From: Thysanoteuthis rhombus
Lineage: Eukaryota > Mollusca > Cephalopoda > Oegopsida > Thysanoteuthidae
Assembly: GCA_963457665.1 (NCBI GenBank)
Contig: OY735219.1
Span: 41,158,477-41,222,476, forward strand
Direction of reading: 5' to 3'
DNA: 64,000 nucleotides
In this document: in pieces, positions 11,304 through 24,010 of the stretch
How positions within the stretch are numbered: position 1 is the stretch's first letter
How the letters are laid out: every line of letters begins with the position of its first letter
The notes under the pieces: model-generated
Told to the model about the DNA's origin: nothing
The model's input: only the letters and a program-made list of their open reading frames with translations
Databases searched by the model: none
Made by a program: the position numbers and the translations under genes

Positions 11304-13150
11304 TACTTCTGAAATTGCTAATCTTTGAAAATATAAGCAAGCATAATACAATTACATCTTATGGATGTGTATGACAAATTTTATTGTGGAAAAAGATTTT
11401 TTTCTTATGCTTTTGTAAAGCAACTCTGATTACTTTTAATGTTCTGCTCCTACAGTGTGTTTGTTTTTTGTTTTTTTGAGTGAGTTTCCAGTGTTGAAAA
11501 AGCTAGAGGCTTGAAACTTAAACAGTATTTTCAGTAAAATTAAGAGGAAATATAACTATTCTACCACTGCAAAGGCTTCAAATTTCAATTACACATTGTT
11601 AGCACCAAGTGAACTTTCCTAATTAAAATATTGATGTACAGACATCTGCATTTTGCCTGATGATATGAGTATTGAATAAAGTAGCATCAGTGAGAAGTGG
11701 AGGATGAATTGAAAGAATAATGCTTTGAAATAGAAAGCCTATTCTTCTTAATGGAATTAAGTGGCAAAATTGTAACTTTTTGTTGAATATGGTTGAAAAA
11801 AAAAAATTGTGCCTAAAATATTTTTATTGATGCTATTCAGTTCAAACCTCATGATCCAATCCAGCAGGGATCAAATAAAAAAGAATGTGATCAAGAATTA
11901 TAAGTCAACAAATAATACCTGTTAATTTTAGATAATTTGATAATTCACTGAATACTTAATGTTATTTATTGAACATAAAAGTAATAAGCTTTTAGACGTG
12001 TCCGCACATCTATGGTACTTCGTTGGTTTCATTCATGTTAAACAACAGAAAGAGGAAGGAAGAGGTGTGATGTCATTCAAAAATTTGATGCACTGCATTA
12101 AAAGAAAATCTAATCCAATCATTTTTTCTTCCAAGCATAATTGATGAAAAGTCAAAAATGGCCATTTACGATTTTTATTGAAAATATTTGTAGAATATTT
12201 CCTATCACAATATTCTACAAGTATGATGATCAATTGAATTCAAGAAAGACAACTTGCTCTTCCTCCTCCTACCATGGATGGCAGATGCATTGTTGAACTT
12301 ATGGTTCTTTTTTTTTTATTAAATACTTCTTTCAGTTCATGTATAGTGTGAATAAACAGGAATGGCCATAATATTTTTTTTTCTTATTAGTAAAACTTGA
12401 ATTAAATTCTAAGGTGCAAATAATTTTATTTTTATTCTGTCCAGAAAGTGTCCATTTTGTGGCAGATGTCCATTAGTTGAATTGATATCTTGTGGAATGT
12501 AATATCCATACATATATGTAGCATTCAGTTCAGTATTTCTGTTGCTACAGTTCTTCATCGATCCCTTTTAACCCTACTATGAACATTTATGGTATTTTTG
12601 ATTGATTGACTTTGGGGAGAAGTGTTTTCAGTAATTTACTAACATTCTAATCTTATTTGCATGTAAAAAAACTAATGAGGGCTTAGATGCAATATTTGAA
12701 TTCTTAGAGGTTCTAGTGTATAGTGAAAAGCAATGTGAACCAGTTCTTGAGAGTTTAGCTGAAAAAGAGAATTCTGCTTTAAGTTACAAATCTTATTCAA
12801 AGATCTAATGAAGTTACTATAAGATGACTTATTACTTGAAGACATTGATATTCATTGCTTTATTCAGATTTTTACACAATTTTTTCTAAAATTCTATAAT
12901 GTGTTGATATGGGTACAACACTGATTTGTCAGCACTCTTAGTTCCAGAGCTGTGCTGGATTATGTATTTTGCCAGACCAACAGAGGTCACGTGATGATAA
13001 TTCGATTATACACCTCTGACCCATTGATCATGCATATCTCATATTTATAAAGCCTTAGAACTGTTGGAAAATTAAATTAAATATTAAAAATGAATTGAAT
13101 GGTAGAATGTGATACATTATCAAATTATACAGTTTATTAATATAAATGAA
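11304..13150. other. AT-rich DNA, nothing recognised
   Basis: Only short frames without domains. The stretch 12985-13025 (GAGGTCACGTGATG, CACCTCTGACCC) has less biased composition but no second copy was noticed. Confidence 0.5.
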
Positions 13151-13157
13151 AGAAATA

Positions 13158-13798
13158 CAGTGAATCCTTTTTGAAATGGACCCTGTTAAGCCAGATATTT
13201 GATAAGATAGACAAAATCTGAGTTAAGAGAGTGACCAGCATAAAAATTTGAAATAATGATTTATAATACTTCATCTAATGAAAATGGAAAAATGTATTCT
13301 TTCTTTGGAACTTTTCATAGTAGCAACAACCTCACAAGAAAATGTAAAATCTTTACGCGAAAAAATTTTCTTATGTTATAAATTGCTTTTCTTACTCATT
13401 TCCTTTTGCATTTTCACTTTGTTGACCATTCCTTTTACTACAATACCAAAAAGAAGTTGAAGTAATCTCCTTCACTTACTTTCCCTACCATATTATGCTT
13501 TTGCTCGACTGATGGAAAGATCATCAGCATCATATTATCATAACTGGATTACTTAAAAATTCTCAACATTTAGAAGTCAAAGAACTCACAACTGTTTATG
13601 TCGGAGATTTTCAGGAATCCAATCATAATTAATTAGACCTGAAGTAATCTAACATTTATATGTTGAATATTTTCATATGAAGTGTATATACTTTCTAATA
13701 TTGTTACACTCTTAACCTCTACCATCGGTTAAATCAGACAATCAACTTAATCAGACACCCTTACCTTCCTGAAAGTCCATGTTATCGAGGGTTCACTG
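13158..13798 (+). mobile_element. Pogo/Tigger-like non-autonomous element with TIRs and TA flanks
   Basis: The left end reads CAGTGAATCCTTTTT and the right end, reverse-complemented, CAGTGAACCCTCGATAAC. Both are flanked by TA (13156-13157 and 13799-13800), as expected for the TA duplication of Tc1/mariner/pogo transposons. Inner words continue the inverted match loosely (ATGGACCCTGTTAAGCCAGA against ATGGACTTTC...GTCTGATTAAG). CAGTG-type ends are typical of pogo-like elements. The 60-codon frame at 13278-13460 has no transposase motif, so this is a MITE-like deletion derivative. Confidence 0.72.
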
Positions 13799-13984
13799 TA
13801 TCATATACAGCTAATAAACCAAAAGCATATATCTTGCAATACTGATCTTTTTGGTTAATAACTGCAGATTGATGTGTCGGTTCATACCTAGCTACAATAC
13901 AGGAGACGTGAGTGTAAGTTTTGAACTTCCTTACTTCAAAGTATTGTCTTAATATATGAAAGAAATATCTCAGAATGAAACAAA

Positions 13985-14115
13985 TTGCTCAATATCCTCC
14001 AAAATTTGATCCACCCTTCCCATAAATTTCATTGAAATTTGATAGGAACTGTTGGTGATATTGTGTGAACAAACAGATAAAGATGAGTGAATGCATTTCA
14101 CTTGCAGAGGTAAAT
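13985..14115 (-). repeat. Dispersed repeat R, single unit
   Basis: CTCCAAAATTTGATCCACCC, then CTTCCCATAAATTTCATTGA, then GATATTGTGTGAACAAACAG: the reverse-orientation unit of R, ending with the 'ATATTGTG(T/C)GAACA' block and a GCAGAGGTAA-like edge. Confidence 0.55.
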
Positions 14116-14259
14116 AAGAAAATAGAAGGCCTCAAACTGCAATATATCGATTTTCTTATGCTTCATGTCCTTCTACTGATAAAAGAGTTTAATTTTCTTG
14201 GTATATTCTTTCATAGTAAATGAAGTGCCTTTATATTCAAGAGATAGATGAAATAGGGA

Positions 14260-14520
14260 TATGAAAGAGTGAAAGTAGGGACATGACAGGGAAAGAGAGA
14301 GAATTGATAGGGACAGAGTATAGAGATCTGACCTGAGATCGAGAAAAAGAATAGCGACAGGAGTGAGATGTGTGACAATTGTATCTCTTACAATTTGTAG
14401 ACGTATCTGCCCGTTGTGTATGAGACGTATCTGCCCGTTGTGATGTTAGAGAGAGTGAGATGTGTGCCCATGTGTCAATTGTGTCTCACACGATTTGCAG
14501 ATGCGTGAATTTGGTGTCCA
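14260..14520. repeat. Purine-rich stretch with nested tandem duplications
   Basis: A GA-rich start (about 14260-14360) is followed by a unit of about 24 bases repeated twice (AGACGTATCTGCCCGTTGTG at 14399-14418 and 14423-14442). A larger duplication with a period of about 95 bases is visible from GTGAGATGTGTG at about 14362 and 14456, each followed by CAATTGT(A/G)TCTC and ATTTG(T/C)AGA. GC content is raised compared with the flanks. Confidence 0.65.
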
Positions 14521-17189
14521 AACTAGAGACTTTGTATGCCAAGATATTCAGACTCCTCTTTTAAAAAACTCACTGTTATTGTACTAAACCATGAATTATT
14601 TGAATGATCTTTCAAAGAAATACCAAAGAAATTGGAAATAAAAGCCACATTTTTCCTTTCTACTGTATAACTTCTTTTGGTTTTCTTGATTGTGTCTTGT
14701 TCACTAATAAGCAAGATGACCATTTGTCTATTTTACGGAATTATCAACTTGAAGCATGATAGGTTGTTTTTGATAGAACCTAACTGTCAAATACACTGTA
14801 TTTAATTCATTTTCTATCTTTTTATCATATTTTGTGTGTTCCTATCCCATAAATAAAATCAAAATTAATTATATAGCAATTTATAACAATGATTATTTTA
14901 TAAATACAGCGTTAGCTATTTTAAGGAAGGACATTTCATTGTTTGGTGTGTTGCCTATCACTTACTTCATAAAATTCATTTTGAAAATAACAGACTAAAT
15001 ACTGGTTCCACCTATTCTAAGGTGTGCCAATCAGAATTAAAGTTGTTCATTGAAGCCAACTGATTGACAAAAAAGATAATAAATGAATTAGAAATAAATA
15101 AAAGGGACTGTTGACTGATTAGTTAGCCTTTTGCTTGTATCTCAGAACAATTACTTGCTCATCAATTATATAAGAAAATCTGGAAAGGTTTGTCATTCTC
15201 TTTCATATATAAAAAGTTTTGTTATCTTTAGCCTACAATATGTTGCAAATGAACCTTGATAAATTATTTGAATATGAGAAGAGATCAAAACCAGAAAACT
15301 AATAAAAACACAGCTGATTTTGAATCCTAAGTAATTGAATTACAATATGTCTCTTGATTCATTTGTATGATTTTATTAAAAGCTTATTGAAAGAATTAAT
15401 TACTAATAAAACAAAAATCACTTTGTTTAATCAGTGTATTCTTTCAATATCAGTGGCTATTACAAAGAATTGAACATTTGGTCCTTTGAAAATTAGATTG
15501 ATATAGAAATATATAATTTTCAAACTCCTACTACTTGGTTTTGGCTTTATTTTTGTATGTAACCACAATGACCAATAACAATAACCAGAACAAAAAGACA
15601 GACCTAGTATATGCTGGTAGAAAAATTGTTAGTTATCTATTTGACTTCTTGCTTATGACAAATGTATTTTGCATGTTAGTCAATAGACAGCAATCATACT
15701 ATAGTGTTCCCCAAAAGGTTCCTTTAAATGTTGAAACATAGGTTCTCACTGCCTGATATTTGATATATCTGTATTATTATCTCATTATTTTAAAATTATT
15801 TCTGTGTAATTTTTGTAAATCATGTTTTTATATAAGAAATGGATACTCTCTTTTGAAAAATAATTATTTTTAATCAATACATTTTTGCATTTAGGTTGTT
15901 TAATCTTTTATAGACATTTTTCTCCCCCCAAAATGAAGGTTTTTAATAGTATAATCGTATATTTAGCTTCATGTATAACGAGTGTTTCATCAAGAAGTTA
16001 AAGTACTTTCTGTAGCAATTTCTCACTTTTTATTCAGAAAAATAGATCAAGAAACTCCATGACAGCTGTAACGGTGGATTTATGAACATGCTAATTATGT
16101 TTCTTTTCTATGTTTCAATTCATCTTACCAGCTGTTTCATCCTTTAGTCACATAATCCATTCTCTTTCAGCTTATCCTAATTCGTCTATTATCCTTACAG
16201 ATGTTTCCTTAAAAGGTTCTAATTGAGTTCTATTGTATTTAATGAATGAAAAATGCTTGTAAAGATCAAAGAGAAATAATTACTAGAACAAATCTTACAA
16301 ATAACTACAACATGAGAAGTTAATGAAGAATCAATTGCTTTGTACATTTTTGCCTCCAGGAATCATTTTTGAGCTTATCCATACATTGAATCAATCTTTT
16401 TTTAATTTTTTTTTTCATATAAACCTCAATTCTATTATACTTCTGGCTCAACTGCCTCTTGAATATAAAAGTAACAAGCCTGGCTGCTGCAAACCCCACT
16501 CCATGTGATATGAATTTACATATTGATTTATTTAGTAAGAATTGTTCTAATTTTTTTTTTTCTTTTTTAAAGGGCTTACAATAAACTGTTTATTTCTGTA
16601 TCAGACTGTATAATTTTTGTTATCAGTTATTGATATTTGCTTAATTTATTTATTTATTTTTTTTTTCATTCTGGATAAGGTTCAAGATTTTTATCTTTTT
16701 ATACTTATTTTGTAGATGGATTGATATTGTAGTAAGATTATCATTTTGACATGAAGTTTACCTTAAGTAGTCTACAGTACTTAAAAATAGGTACTGTCTA
16801 TTCTGGAAAAATGTACTTAATGCTCTCAGTCAAAATTGATTCTTCTTCTTTATGAATCCATTTTCATTGGTATTTTAGAATTGTTGCATTCATTTTCTCT
16901 GATAGCCTTATTTTAAGACTCTCTCTTTGGAAAATTCTAAAAAGATACCTATTTTTCATTTTCCAAGTGGAATTTGTTGGAGCAAAATGTGTGCTTTTAT
17001 AGAGAATAAAAATTATAGATATTAGTTATGGATCATTTTTAATCTGCTTTAATTATCTTAAAATTAATTTCATTCATGACTTTTAAAGACTTTGTAAAAT
17101 ATTTCAATATTCAAAGATCAATTTTTTCTCTGTAATAGAATGTACAAATACTTATTTTGTGTGTGTGTGTATAATATATGCATGAGTTT

Positions 17190-17220
<31 letters not shown>

Positions 17221-19610
17221 GACATAGATATGATGATATAGAGTAAAGATATGGTTTGGAATTTAAGTTGTTAAAATTTTTAGGATAGTGGAAGTGGATT
17301 AAGATATTTATTTTTTTCTGATTACCCTTAGACACCACAACAGTATAGTTTTCCCCATGAAAAAAAAGTATACATATGAATAAAAAAGATATTAAAAAGT
17401 TTTATATATTCCTTGTTAAGGGCTAGAAAATAGGCATTTGGTATACCTAAAATATTTAACAAAACTCAGAAGTATTAAGTATGCATCAATTGTTGTTTAT
17501 TCCTCAAATGAAAAATATTAGAATTTAATTACAGTGAATAAAAAAACAAGTTTCTTGAATTAGTTAAAAGATATTCGTTTCAATTACCTTTTTTTTTCTC
17601 CGTATTTTAAACGTTCTGTTTTACTGATGAATAAGTTATAAGCTTTTCTTTATTATTGCTTTTTTTTTCTTTTCCGATCCATGCTGTTTAATCTCTGCCA
17701 TAGATTCATGACTTGAGTTAAACTATGATGAAAAAAAATTAAACTAAAAAAAAATTAAGATGGAAATAGACAGAAATTAATTATTACTTTACTGATACTA
17801 CTAGTACAGAAACCAAAACAAACATGGCTTCAGAAGAGATTGAGATTTAAAGGGTAATTTGAGCTTCTGCAAGCCATTGAAGCTCTCTTAGCTTATATGG
17901 CAAAGAATCTGGTATGTTTAACCAGGTTTCCCGGTGTCAAAAAGGGATGTGATTTTAAGTCTCTCTGAAAGCTTATTCTCTATTTCCGATCCATGTCCCG
18001 TACTCACTTTCATAAATCAATGACCTTAATTAAATTTTAAAAAACAAAAACAACTGAAAGAACAAGATGAAAGAAAATAGTTGGAAACTGATAATAAAGT
18101 TATAAGCTTATTTCTAGATTGTTGAGTATGGACCAAGAATATTACTGTAAAATTTCTTTTTGATCATGTGACATTGATGAATATGTTTTTGAGCTGCTAA
18201 TTTCAAGATGTTTAGATGTCACTAAATGATGAATATTGGCCTTTGATTTTCTTTTCTTTTTTTTTTCTTTTCTTCCCTTGAATCATTAATCTGAATCTCA
18301 TGTACTATTTTACCTTGAGCTTATATGCCTATGCATATCTATATATTGCTAAATTTTTTCTTTAAGGTTTACACAAAGGGATTTCCAAAAGTGGAATAGT
18401 AGTTCAAGCTCATATTTCAAGGTATGTTAGAATTTTAAAATTTTCTCTGAGATTGGTGTTGAACTTCACATGCTCTAAATAGATTTGATCAAATTGATAT
18501 GAAGATTGTTTCTCGAGTCAATTTATTCTCTTTTATGAAATCATGGAAAATCATTAACATCTTAGGTCCCTATTTGAATTTTATCATTGCTAAGCTTTCT
18601 ATTGTAAATAACCAATGGAATATTTTCATAAAAGTGATTTGCAAACAAAGTTGACTGAACCAAGATGGAATGCCAGAAAGATTTTTTTGATAAAGCATCA
18701 TCAAAACAGAGCCTGGAACACTATCAGAATAGTGGTCTGCTGAGATGGAAGATCAAAAATGCCAGTGTACCTAATTTCTCTTATGTTCTTGAAAATTGGC
18801 TTACACTTTTCATGTTGATCCTCCCGAGGAAACTAAAGATCAATTCACTGCTGGATGCTTTGGTGATTCATTGACACATATATTTGGTTGTAAAATGATA
18901 TGTAAGAAATTACTCTGCTGATAAGTTATCTTGCTTGGTATATTTTTTTTTTTTTTTTTTTTTAATTATTAATCTTCTTTTTACATTTGTAGTTCATACA
19001 GCTGTTATCACGCAAAAAAAAACTCGGTTTTCTCAAGTATTAAAACCTTGTCATCTTTTGTTCACCTTCTTGCATTAAAGTTGATTGAATTTACCAAACC
19101 ATTTGCTATCACAATCATGCATTTTTAATTATTTTCTTGAAAATTTCCAATTTTGTGGTAATAAGTCTCTAGTGATTTTTTTTTTCTTTCTCTCTCTCTC
19201 TTTAGGAAGGGCATGTTATCTTACTTTTACACTTCACATAAAAATATTCTGTAAGTTGTACAATAATGTATAGATATAAAAATTACTGGTGACTCATGTT
19301 ATAAAAACTTGATGAAATGCCATACATTTAAAAAATTCCGATATCAGCAGAGGGGAAACTATAACCCTTCACTTCCATATTCTACTTATTCTAGGGATTC
19401 AGGGATCAGAATCTTTTTTTTTTCTTCTCCCTTCAAATATATGATGAAATATAAGTAGTGGACATTGAGTTTTGCAAAGAATTAGAAAAACTGATTCATT
19501 GCCTAGTACATTGCACTTTTGATTGTTTCTTTGCATCTCTCACTCTATTAACTCCTGCTATTATCTGGACTAGACTGGATACCCGCCCTAGTGGATGGGA
19601 TAATTGCTGT
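14521..19610. other. AT-rich DNA with microsatellites, no gene recognised
   Basis: Holds a (GT)n/(AT)n tract at 17159-17220, poly(T) at 18943-18963 and CT at 19190-19202. The frame 18665-18874 (69 codons) has more balanced composition than its surroundings but no motif I recognise, and no splice context was established. Confidence 0.45.
17159..17220. repeat. (GT)n and (AT)n microsatellite
   Basis: GT repeats at 17159-17170, then interrupted TA repeats at 17189-17220. Confidence 0.9.
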
Positions 19611-19614
19611 TGGA

Positions 19615-20480
19615 TAGAGACTGGCCTTTGATATGGTTGCTGATAACCCATTTTGTTTGCCCTATGTATTTTATATTGTTGTAAAGTGTCAACTTTTCAT
19701 TGTGGCAATTTGTTTAAAAAATGGATTATTTTCATTATGTAAACCTAATGTGATTCGCTATTTGAAAAATTGGTGAATCGCACACAGAACTAGAAAGCAC
19801 TCAGAGAGCACATACCTCTGCTAACACTACCGTCCGGGGAAGTAATTCTGCATGTATCTACCCCAAAATTTAGTCAGTTCTTCTGTAGCCTATTGTCTAC
19901 TCTTCCACTGAATTTCATTGAAATTCATTGAAAACTCTTGGAGATATTGTGTGAACAGTCATGAGCAAGTACATGAATGTGGGGGGGTGATACGTAACAA
20001 AAATTAACCGCCTCTTTCTCATCCCGTTGCCCAACCATGAGTTAAACAAGTTGATGCAAATGATTTTCAATGCTTGATTTGGATATTTTGAATATGTTGG
20101 CTCTCTCTTGCATAGTATAAATGTTGATTATTCTCAAATAATTTCTTGAATTGATAGCAATCTATCTCAACTGGTCTGCCAAACAATGGAGCGTTATTCA
20201 GCAAGAAGTCTCCAGCAGGAAACAATATAAACCCCTTTTAACGTATTCAATCATTTACAGAACTTTTTGCATAAACTGCACAAATCTTTATTGCATTTGA
20301 GTTGTATTATTATCTTTCTGAAAATCAAAAAGTATATGCTGAAAATTTTGCTTGTTTTCTTCTATCTTTAATGTTGGAATCAATAAACAAAATATGCCAA
20401 GTTTGAAACCTTTATGCACACTAATATGACAACTGTTGAAATGCAATAGAAAACAGTCTTTTTAAATGGACTTTATTGAA
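19615..20480 (-). pseudogene. Mariner-like element, copy 1, split by repeat R
   Basis: Two parts (19615-19770 and 20045-20480) align in order and orientation with the mariner copies at 36.5 and 61.1 kb. Shared words include GACTGGCCTTTGATA, GTCAACTTTTCATTG, TTTTCAATGCTTGATTTGGATATTTT, TTGATTATTCTCAA and ATATGACAACTGTTG. The middle is replaced by repeat R. The C-terminal catalytic part, on the left side, is not recognisable, so the copy is truncated. Many stops; no function expected. Confidence 0.65.
19785..20035 (-). repeat. Dispersed repeat R, two units, inside mariner
   Basis: Starts ACTAGAAAGCACTCAGAGAG, then CATACCTCTGCTAACAC, GGGAAGTAATTCTGCATG, TACCCCAAAATTTAGTC, and the 'GATATTGTGTGAACA' block near 19942. 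A second partial unit (AAAAATTAACCGCCTCTTTC, CCCGTTGCCCAACC) runs to 20035. This is the most complete left edge of R in the window. Confidence 0.65.
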
Positions 20481-21610
20481 ACTAAATGCTCCTAGTACCA
20501 TTTAACAACAAAAGTAGAAACTTTTCAGACTACCCAAAGTTATAAAAAAAAACTCTCATACAATATTTTTTTCTCTGAATAAGTTCAGTGTCTGTTTCTC
20601 TGAAAAAATATACAAATTTTTATTTGAATATATATGTATGTAAATCTGTCCTGTAATTGAAATTAGATGACACAATATCGGGATTGCCATAATTAAAATG
20701 GTTATTTTGAACTCCATATGAAAATTTCAAAATATCCCATCAAATAAAGATAGAGGTGCATATCCAGATTGTGTTAGTCAATGGTGGAAGTGAATTTCAA
20801 ATCTAATTGAATATGAACTGCCAAGTTTTCTCTTTCAAAAGCTACTGTAAAACTATATTTTTCTATTAATGATTTGATATTTGTGATTATGTGCAGAACT
20901 ATTTACAACGATGGTTTCATAGAAATGAAGAAAAAAAGGAATACCGTGTTGTTGGTTGGAACATTGAACAATGCTCTCAACCAGTTGGTCTATTCTGCAG
21001 ACATCTATATTACTTCATAGTTTTGTTTACTCCTACTTCCCTCTTTTGTCTGTGAAATATTCAGGAGCTATTTCATGACTCTTAGAAAACAAAGAAATAT
21101 ATATTCACATCAGTGGGAGACTGGAGAACACTCAAATATGCAAGACCTAAAAACTCCATATTTTTCATTAGCTTATTGTTGACTGTTATTTTCTAAAAAC
21201 TTCAAAATACCTTAGTATATAATTTTTGTATCTCTTAAAATCTATTTGATCACTGTTCATCAATTCATTTTTATGGAATCCAAAGGAAGGATAATCATGC
21301 AATTTTGGCTTTGAAATTTGATTTCCAACAACTTATACAATTGATTGTGGGTTGTATCTATGCCAGTTGAAGATTACTGTTACTGATAGAAATTTTTTTT
21401 TCTTTTCAGAGTGTGCACACTATCCAAATGTAAACCTCTCTTAAAAATCGCACCTTAACAAGATTTATTGTTGATATTTCATTTTTGAAATAGAAAAACC
21501 GGTGCTAAAGCAATAATGTCATGACCAATGAGTGTATTGATCTTATTTAGAGTAAAGAGTTTGACAATAAGTTCTTTGAATTTTTTCGTCACTCTATTCT
21601 AAAATGTCAA
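20481..21610. other. AT-rich DNA, nothing recognised
   Basis: No open frame with a domain and no shared repeat family noted. Confidence 0.5.
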
Positions 21611-21614
21611 AATA

Positions 21615-22124
21615 CTGTAAACCTCTTATCAATAGACCTCTTGTCTCCAGATTTTGGAAATACCAGACAAAATCTGTTCATTACAAATATTTCATTTGCT
21701 ATGAAAATATCGGGAATATTTCAAATTGTTAGTCTTGTCCATTACTGCACAAAATGACTGGTAGGCGGCAGACCAAAACTGCTTCATCCCTCTTTTTTAT
21801 TTACAATATCAGTGGAGGTAGTATTGATTTGTTCCCTTTATAATCCCTGGATTTATTGAGCCTTTTGATGTTAGCACTTACAATACTGTCCAAACAAAGA
21901 AGTGGTGCGGGTATTACCAAGAAATTTGTGGTGTTTTAAGTAAATGAAATTAGTCTCATTTCCTTTTATAATTAATTATTCATCTTCTCTTACATGGATT
22001 GTACTGTGTCATGCATGCATTTGTATTATTTTTATGTTGTTTTTTTTTGGGGGGGGGATATTAGACAAACAGCATTAACTGACACCTACCCCCCCTATTT
22101 GTCTGTTAATAGGAGGGTTTACAG
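21615..22124. mobile_element. Candidate pogo-like TIR element
   Basis: The left end CTGTAAACCTCTTATCAATA and the reverse complement of the right end CTGTAAACCCTCCTATTAAC are similar, giving inverted ends of about 25 bases (both then read AGAC). TA precedes the left end, but the right flank is TGA, so the TA duplication is not intact. Inside are a G run (22050-22058) and a C run (22089-22095), with no transposase. Confidence 0.5.
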
Positions 22125-23535
22125 TGACTGTTATGACCTAAGCTTCTGTATTCCTAAAATCACTTCTCATAAAAAAAAATTATGCTGTTTCTAGTACTTT
22201 ATTATTCAGCTGTAATGATATCATAAATACCCAGGAGGGCTAATATATTATCTTACCTTTTATCTTCAAAGAAAGTCTTCTACTATTGATACTTTTGAAA
22301 TAATGATTTTTTTTTTTTTTTAGGTTAACCGTTGTCTTTTCGAAAGGTTAACCACTAAAGCAGCAGAGTTGTAATACCAATAATTTGTAGATTGCTAGAT
22401 TTTCAGTCACTGGAATGTACTTCAACTCTCATGTTGATATACTGGGGAAAATATTGGTGTGATTTTCATTAATGACTTTCAAGATCATTGAAAGAGGAAA
22501 CTTTTGGGTGACTCTATATGAATGGATTTATACCTACAGTTACTAGACTTTGTTTGCTAAAAGTCCTATGAGTGCATATAGCAATTTTTTTTCATGAAGG
22601 AACAAGCTATTAAAATAGCATTATCTTTTTACATTGATCCTACTCAATATTGAACTAGTTTTAGTTATATCTCTGTAGATACTTTATACACTTCAAATCT
22701 TTAAATACTTGATGATAGTATTAAAAATATTGTAAACCTTTTGATTGAAGATTAACAAAATCTTCAATATTTCATTACTTACTAGTGATAGTTGAGGGTC
22801 TCTGTCATTGACAAGCAATTGCTGTTAGTTATAAAAAATGAACTACTTTTGAGCTGTTTTTGTAATAACTTGGCCTAATTTATTCTGATAGATGACAAAT
22901 AAAAAGAGAATTAAAAAGACAAAACCAAATAGTGCACCTGTGCTTATTTTAAAGTACAGCAAATTGAATATAAAGAGTGGCCAGGTACTGTTTTGATTGG
23001 ACATTTCCCATATGATGCATTTATGCACACAACCCGTTTCAGCCTGGCTGTACCAACAAGGAAGGTAATTAATCATATCTTTAATGAGAACTTTGCATAA
23101 ACCACTTGACATCCAGAAATGTTGAGATGAAGTAAAGTTGTTACATGAACATTAGTAATATCAACATCTGCTAAAATTTGACCAGTTTCTTTTTTCCTAT
23201 CTTGTTAAGATATGTCAGATGAGGAATCTCTGGCTTCTTTCCAAAAAAATTTGATTCTACTGAAAGCCTTTACTTCTTGAAAAGTATTTTAACAAACAAA
23301 AATTAAAACTTTTTTTGCTTTAACTCTTATTATCTGTTTGAGTTTGATGAATAAGACCATGCTTACTTGTTGATCAAAATATAGTTAAAAAATAATGAAC
23401 TGATCCATCATAATTGATGTTGGAATTGAAAGTTAAGCCTGGCTTTTACTTATGAAAAGTCATGTCCTCAATTATCAGCTTGTGTATGCTCTTTTACTTG
23501 AAAGATTTCACAGTGTCATTTTCAATCCGAAAATT
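22125..23535. other. AT-rich DNA, nothing recognised
   Basis: An 89-codon minus frame (22843-23112) encodes a hydrophobic phenylalanine-rich stretch due to base composition; no family recognised. A repeated GGTTAACC word at 22323-22358 could form a small hairpin. Confidence 0.45.
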
Positions 23536-23539
23536 AGAT

Positions 23540-24010
23540 GTTGAATATCATCATCAGTCTTTTATTGGTCATCGTTAGACATAGACCTTTCTCAAGATTC
23601 ACCAGATTGCTATATCATAGGTGTTGTTGAGCCAATACTTTCTGAATTTGTCTAGTTCATCTCTCTATCTTGTACTCTGTCGGCTTTGGTTTTACATGCG
23701 ATCCTTTTGGATCCATGTTGTGATGTCCATCGGTTTTCTGCCATTCTTGCAACATGACCAGTCCATTGCCATTTGAGTTTTCTAATGGATTCTATGATGT
23801 CTTGGACTCCTGTTTTTTACTTTAATATATCTTGCTGTCTTGTGATCTCTCCATCTGAGGTTGTACATGATTCTTTCATGTGCATGTTGTATGATTCTTA
23901 GTTGGTGGGTCAGTCTCTTGGTTAGGTTGCATGTTTCAGCTCCAAAGGTTACTATTGGGAGGATGGATTGGTTATATACTCTCCTTTTTAGGATTATTGA
24001 GACCTTCTTG
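23540..24010 (-). pseudogene. RTE/jockey-like LINE, 3' end (copy 1)
   Basis: LINEs of this kind encode an endonuclease-reverse transcriptase that copies RNA into nicked DNA. Read on the minus strand, the segment gives the C-terminal region: a TYGAET-like block, then MQHAHERIM-like, then a block of KLEWQWxGHVARM-type residues, then a stretch ending in YVQ. It finishes in CAATAAAAGACTGATGATGA, the 3' tail. The same 3' end is shared by copies at 29.1, 40.1, 43.2 and 44.0 kb. The 5' side, with endonuclease and most of the RT domain, is missing, as in usual 5'-truncated insertions. Stops and frameshifts make it inactive. Confidence 0.8.

Noticed and set aside
14260..14520. CRISPR-like short repeats
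   Set aside because: Only two units, directly adjacent without spacers; a tandem duplication in eukaryotic DNA.
18665..18874. 69-codon frame with balanced composition
   Set aside because: No motif recognised and no splice or transcript evidence; kept only as a patch to check.
22843..23112. 89-codon minus frame that looks membrane-like
   Set aside because: Hydrophobicity follows from T-rich codons; no family and no context.
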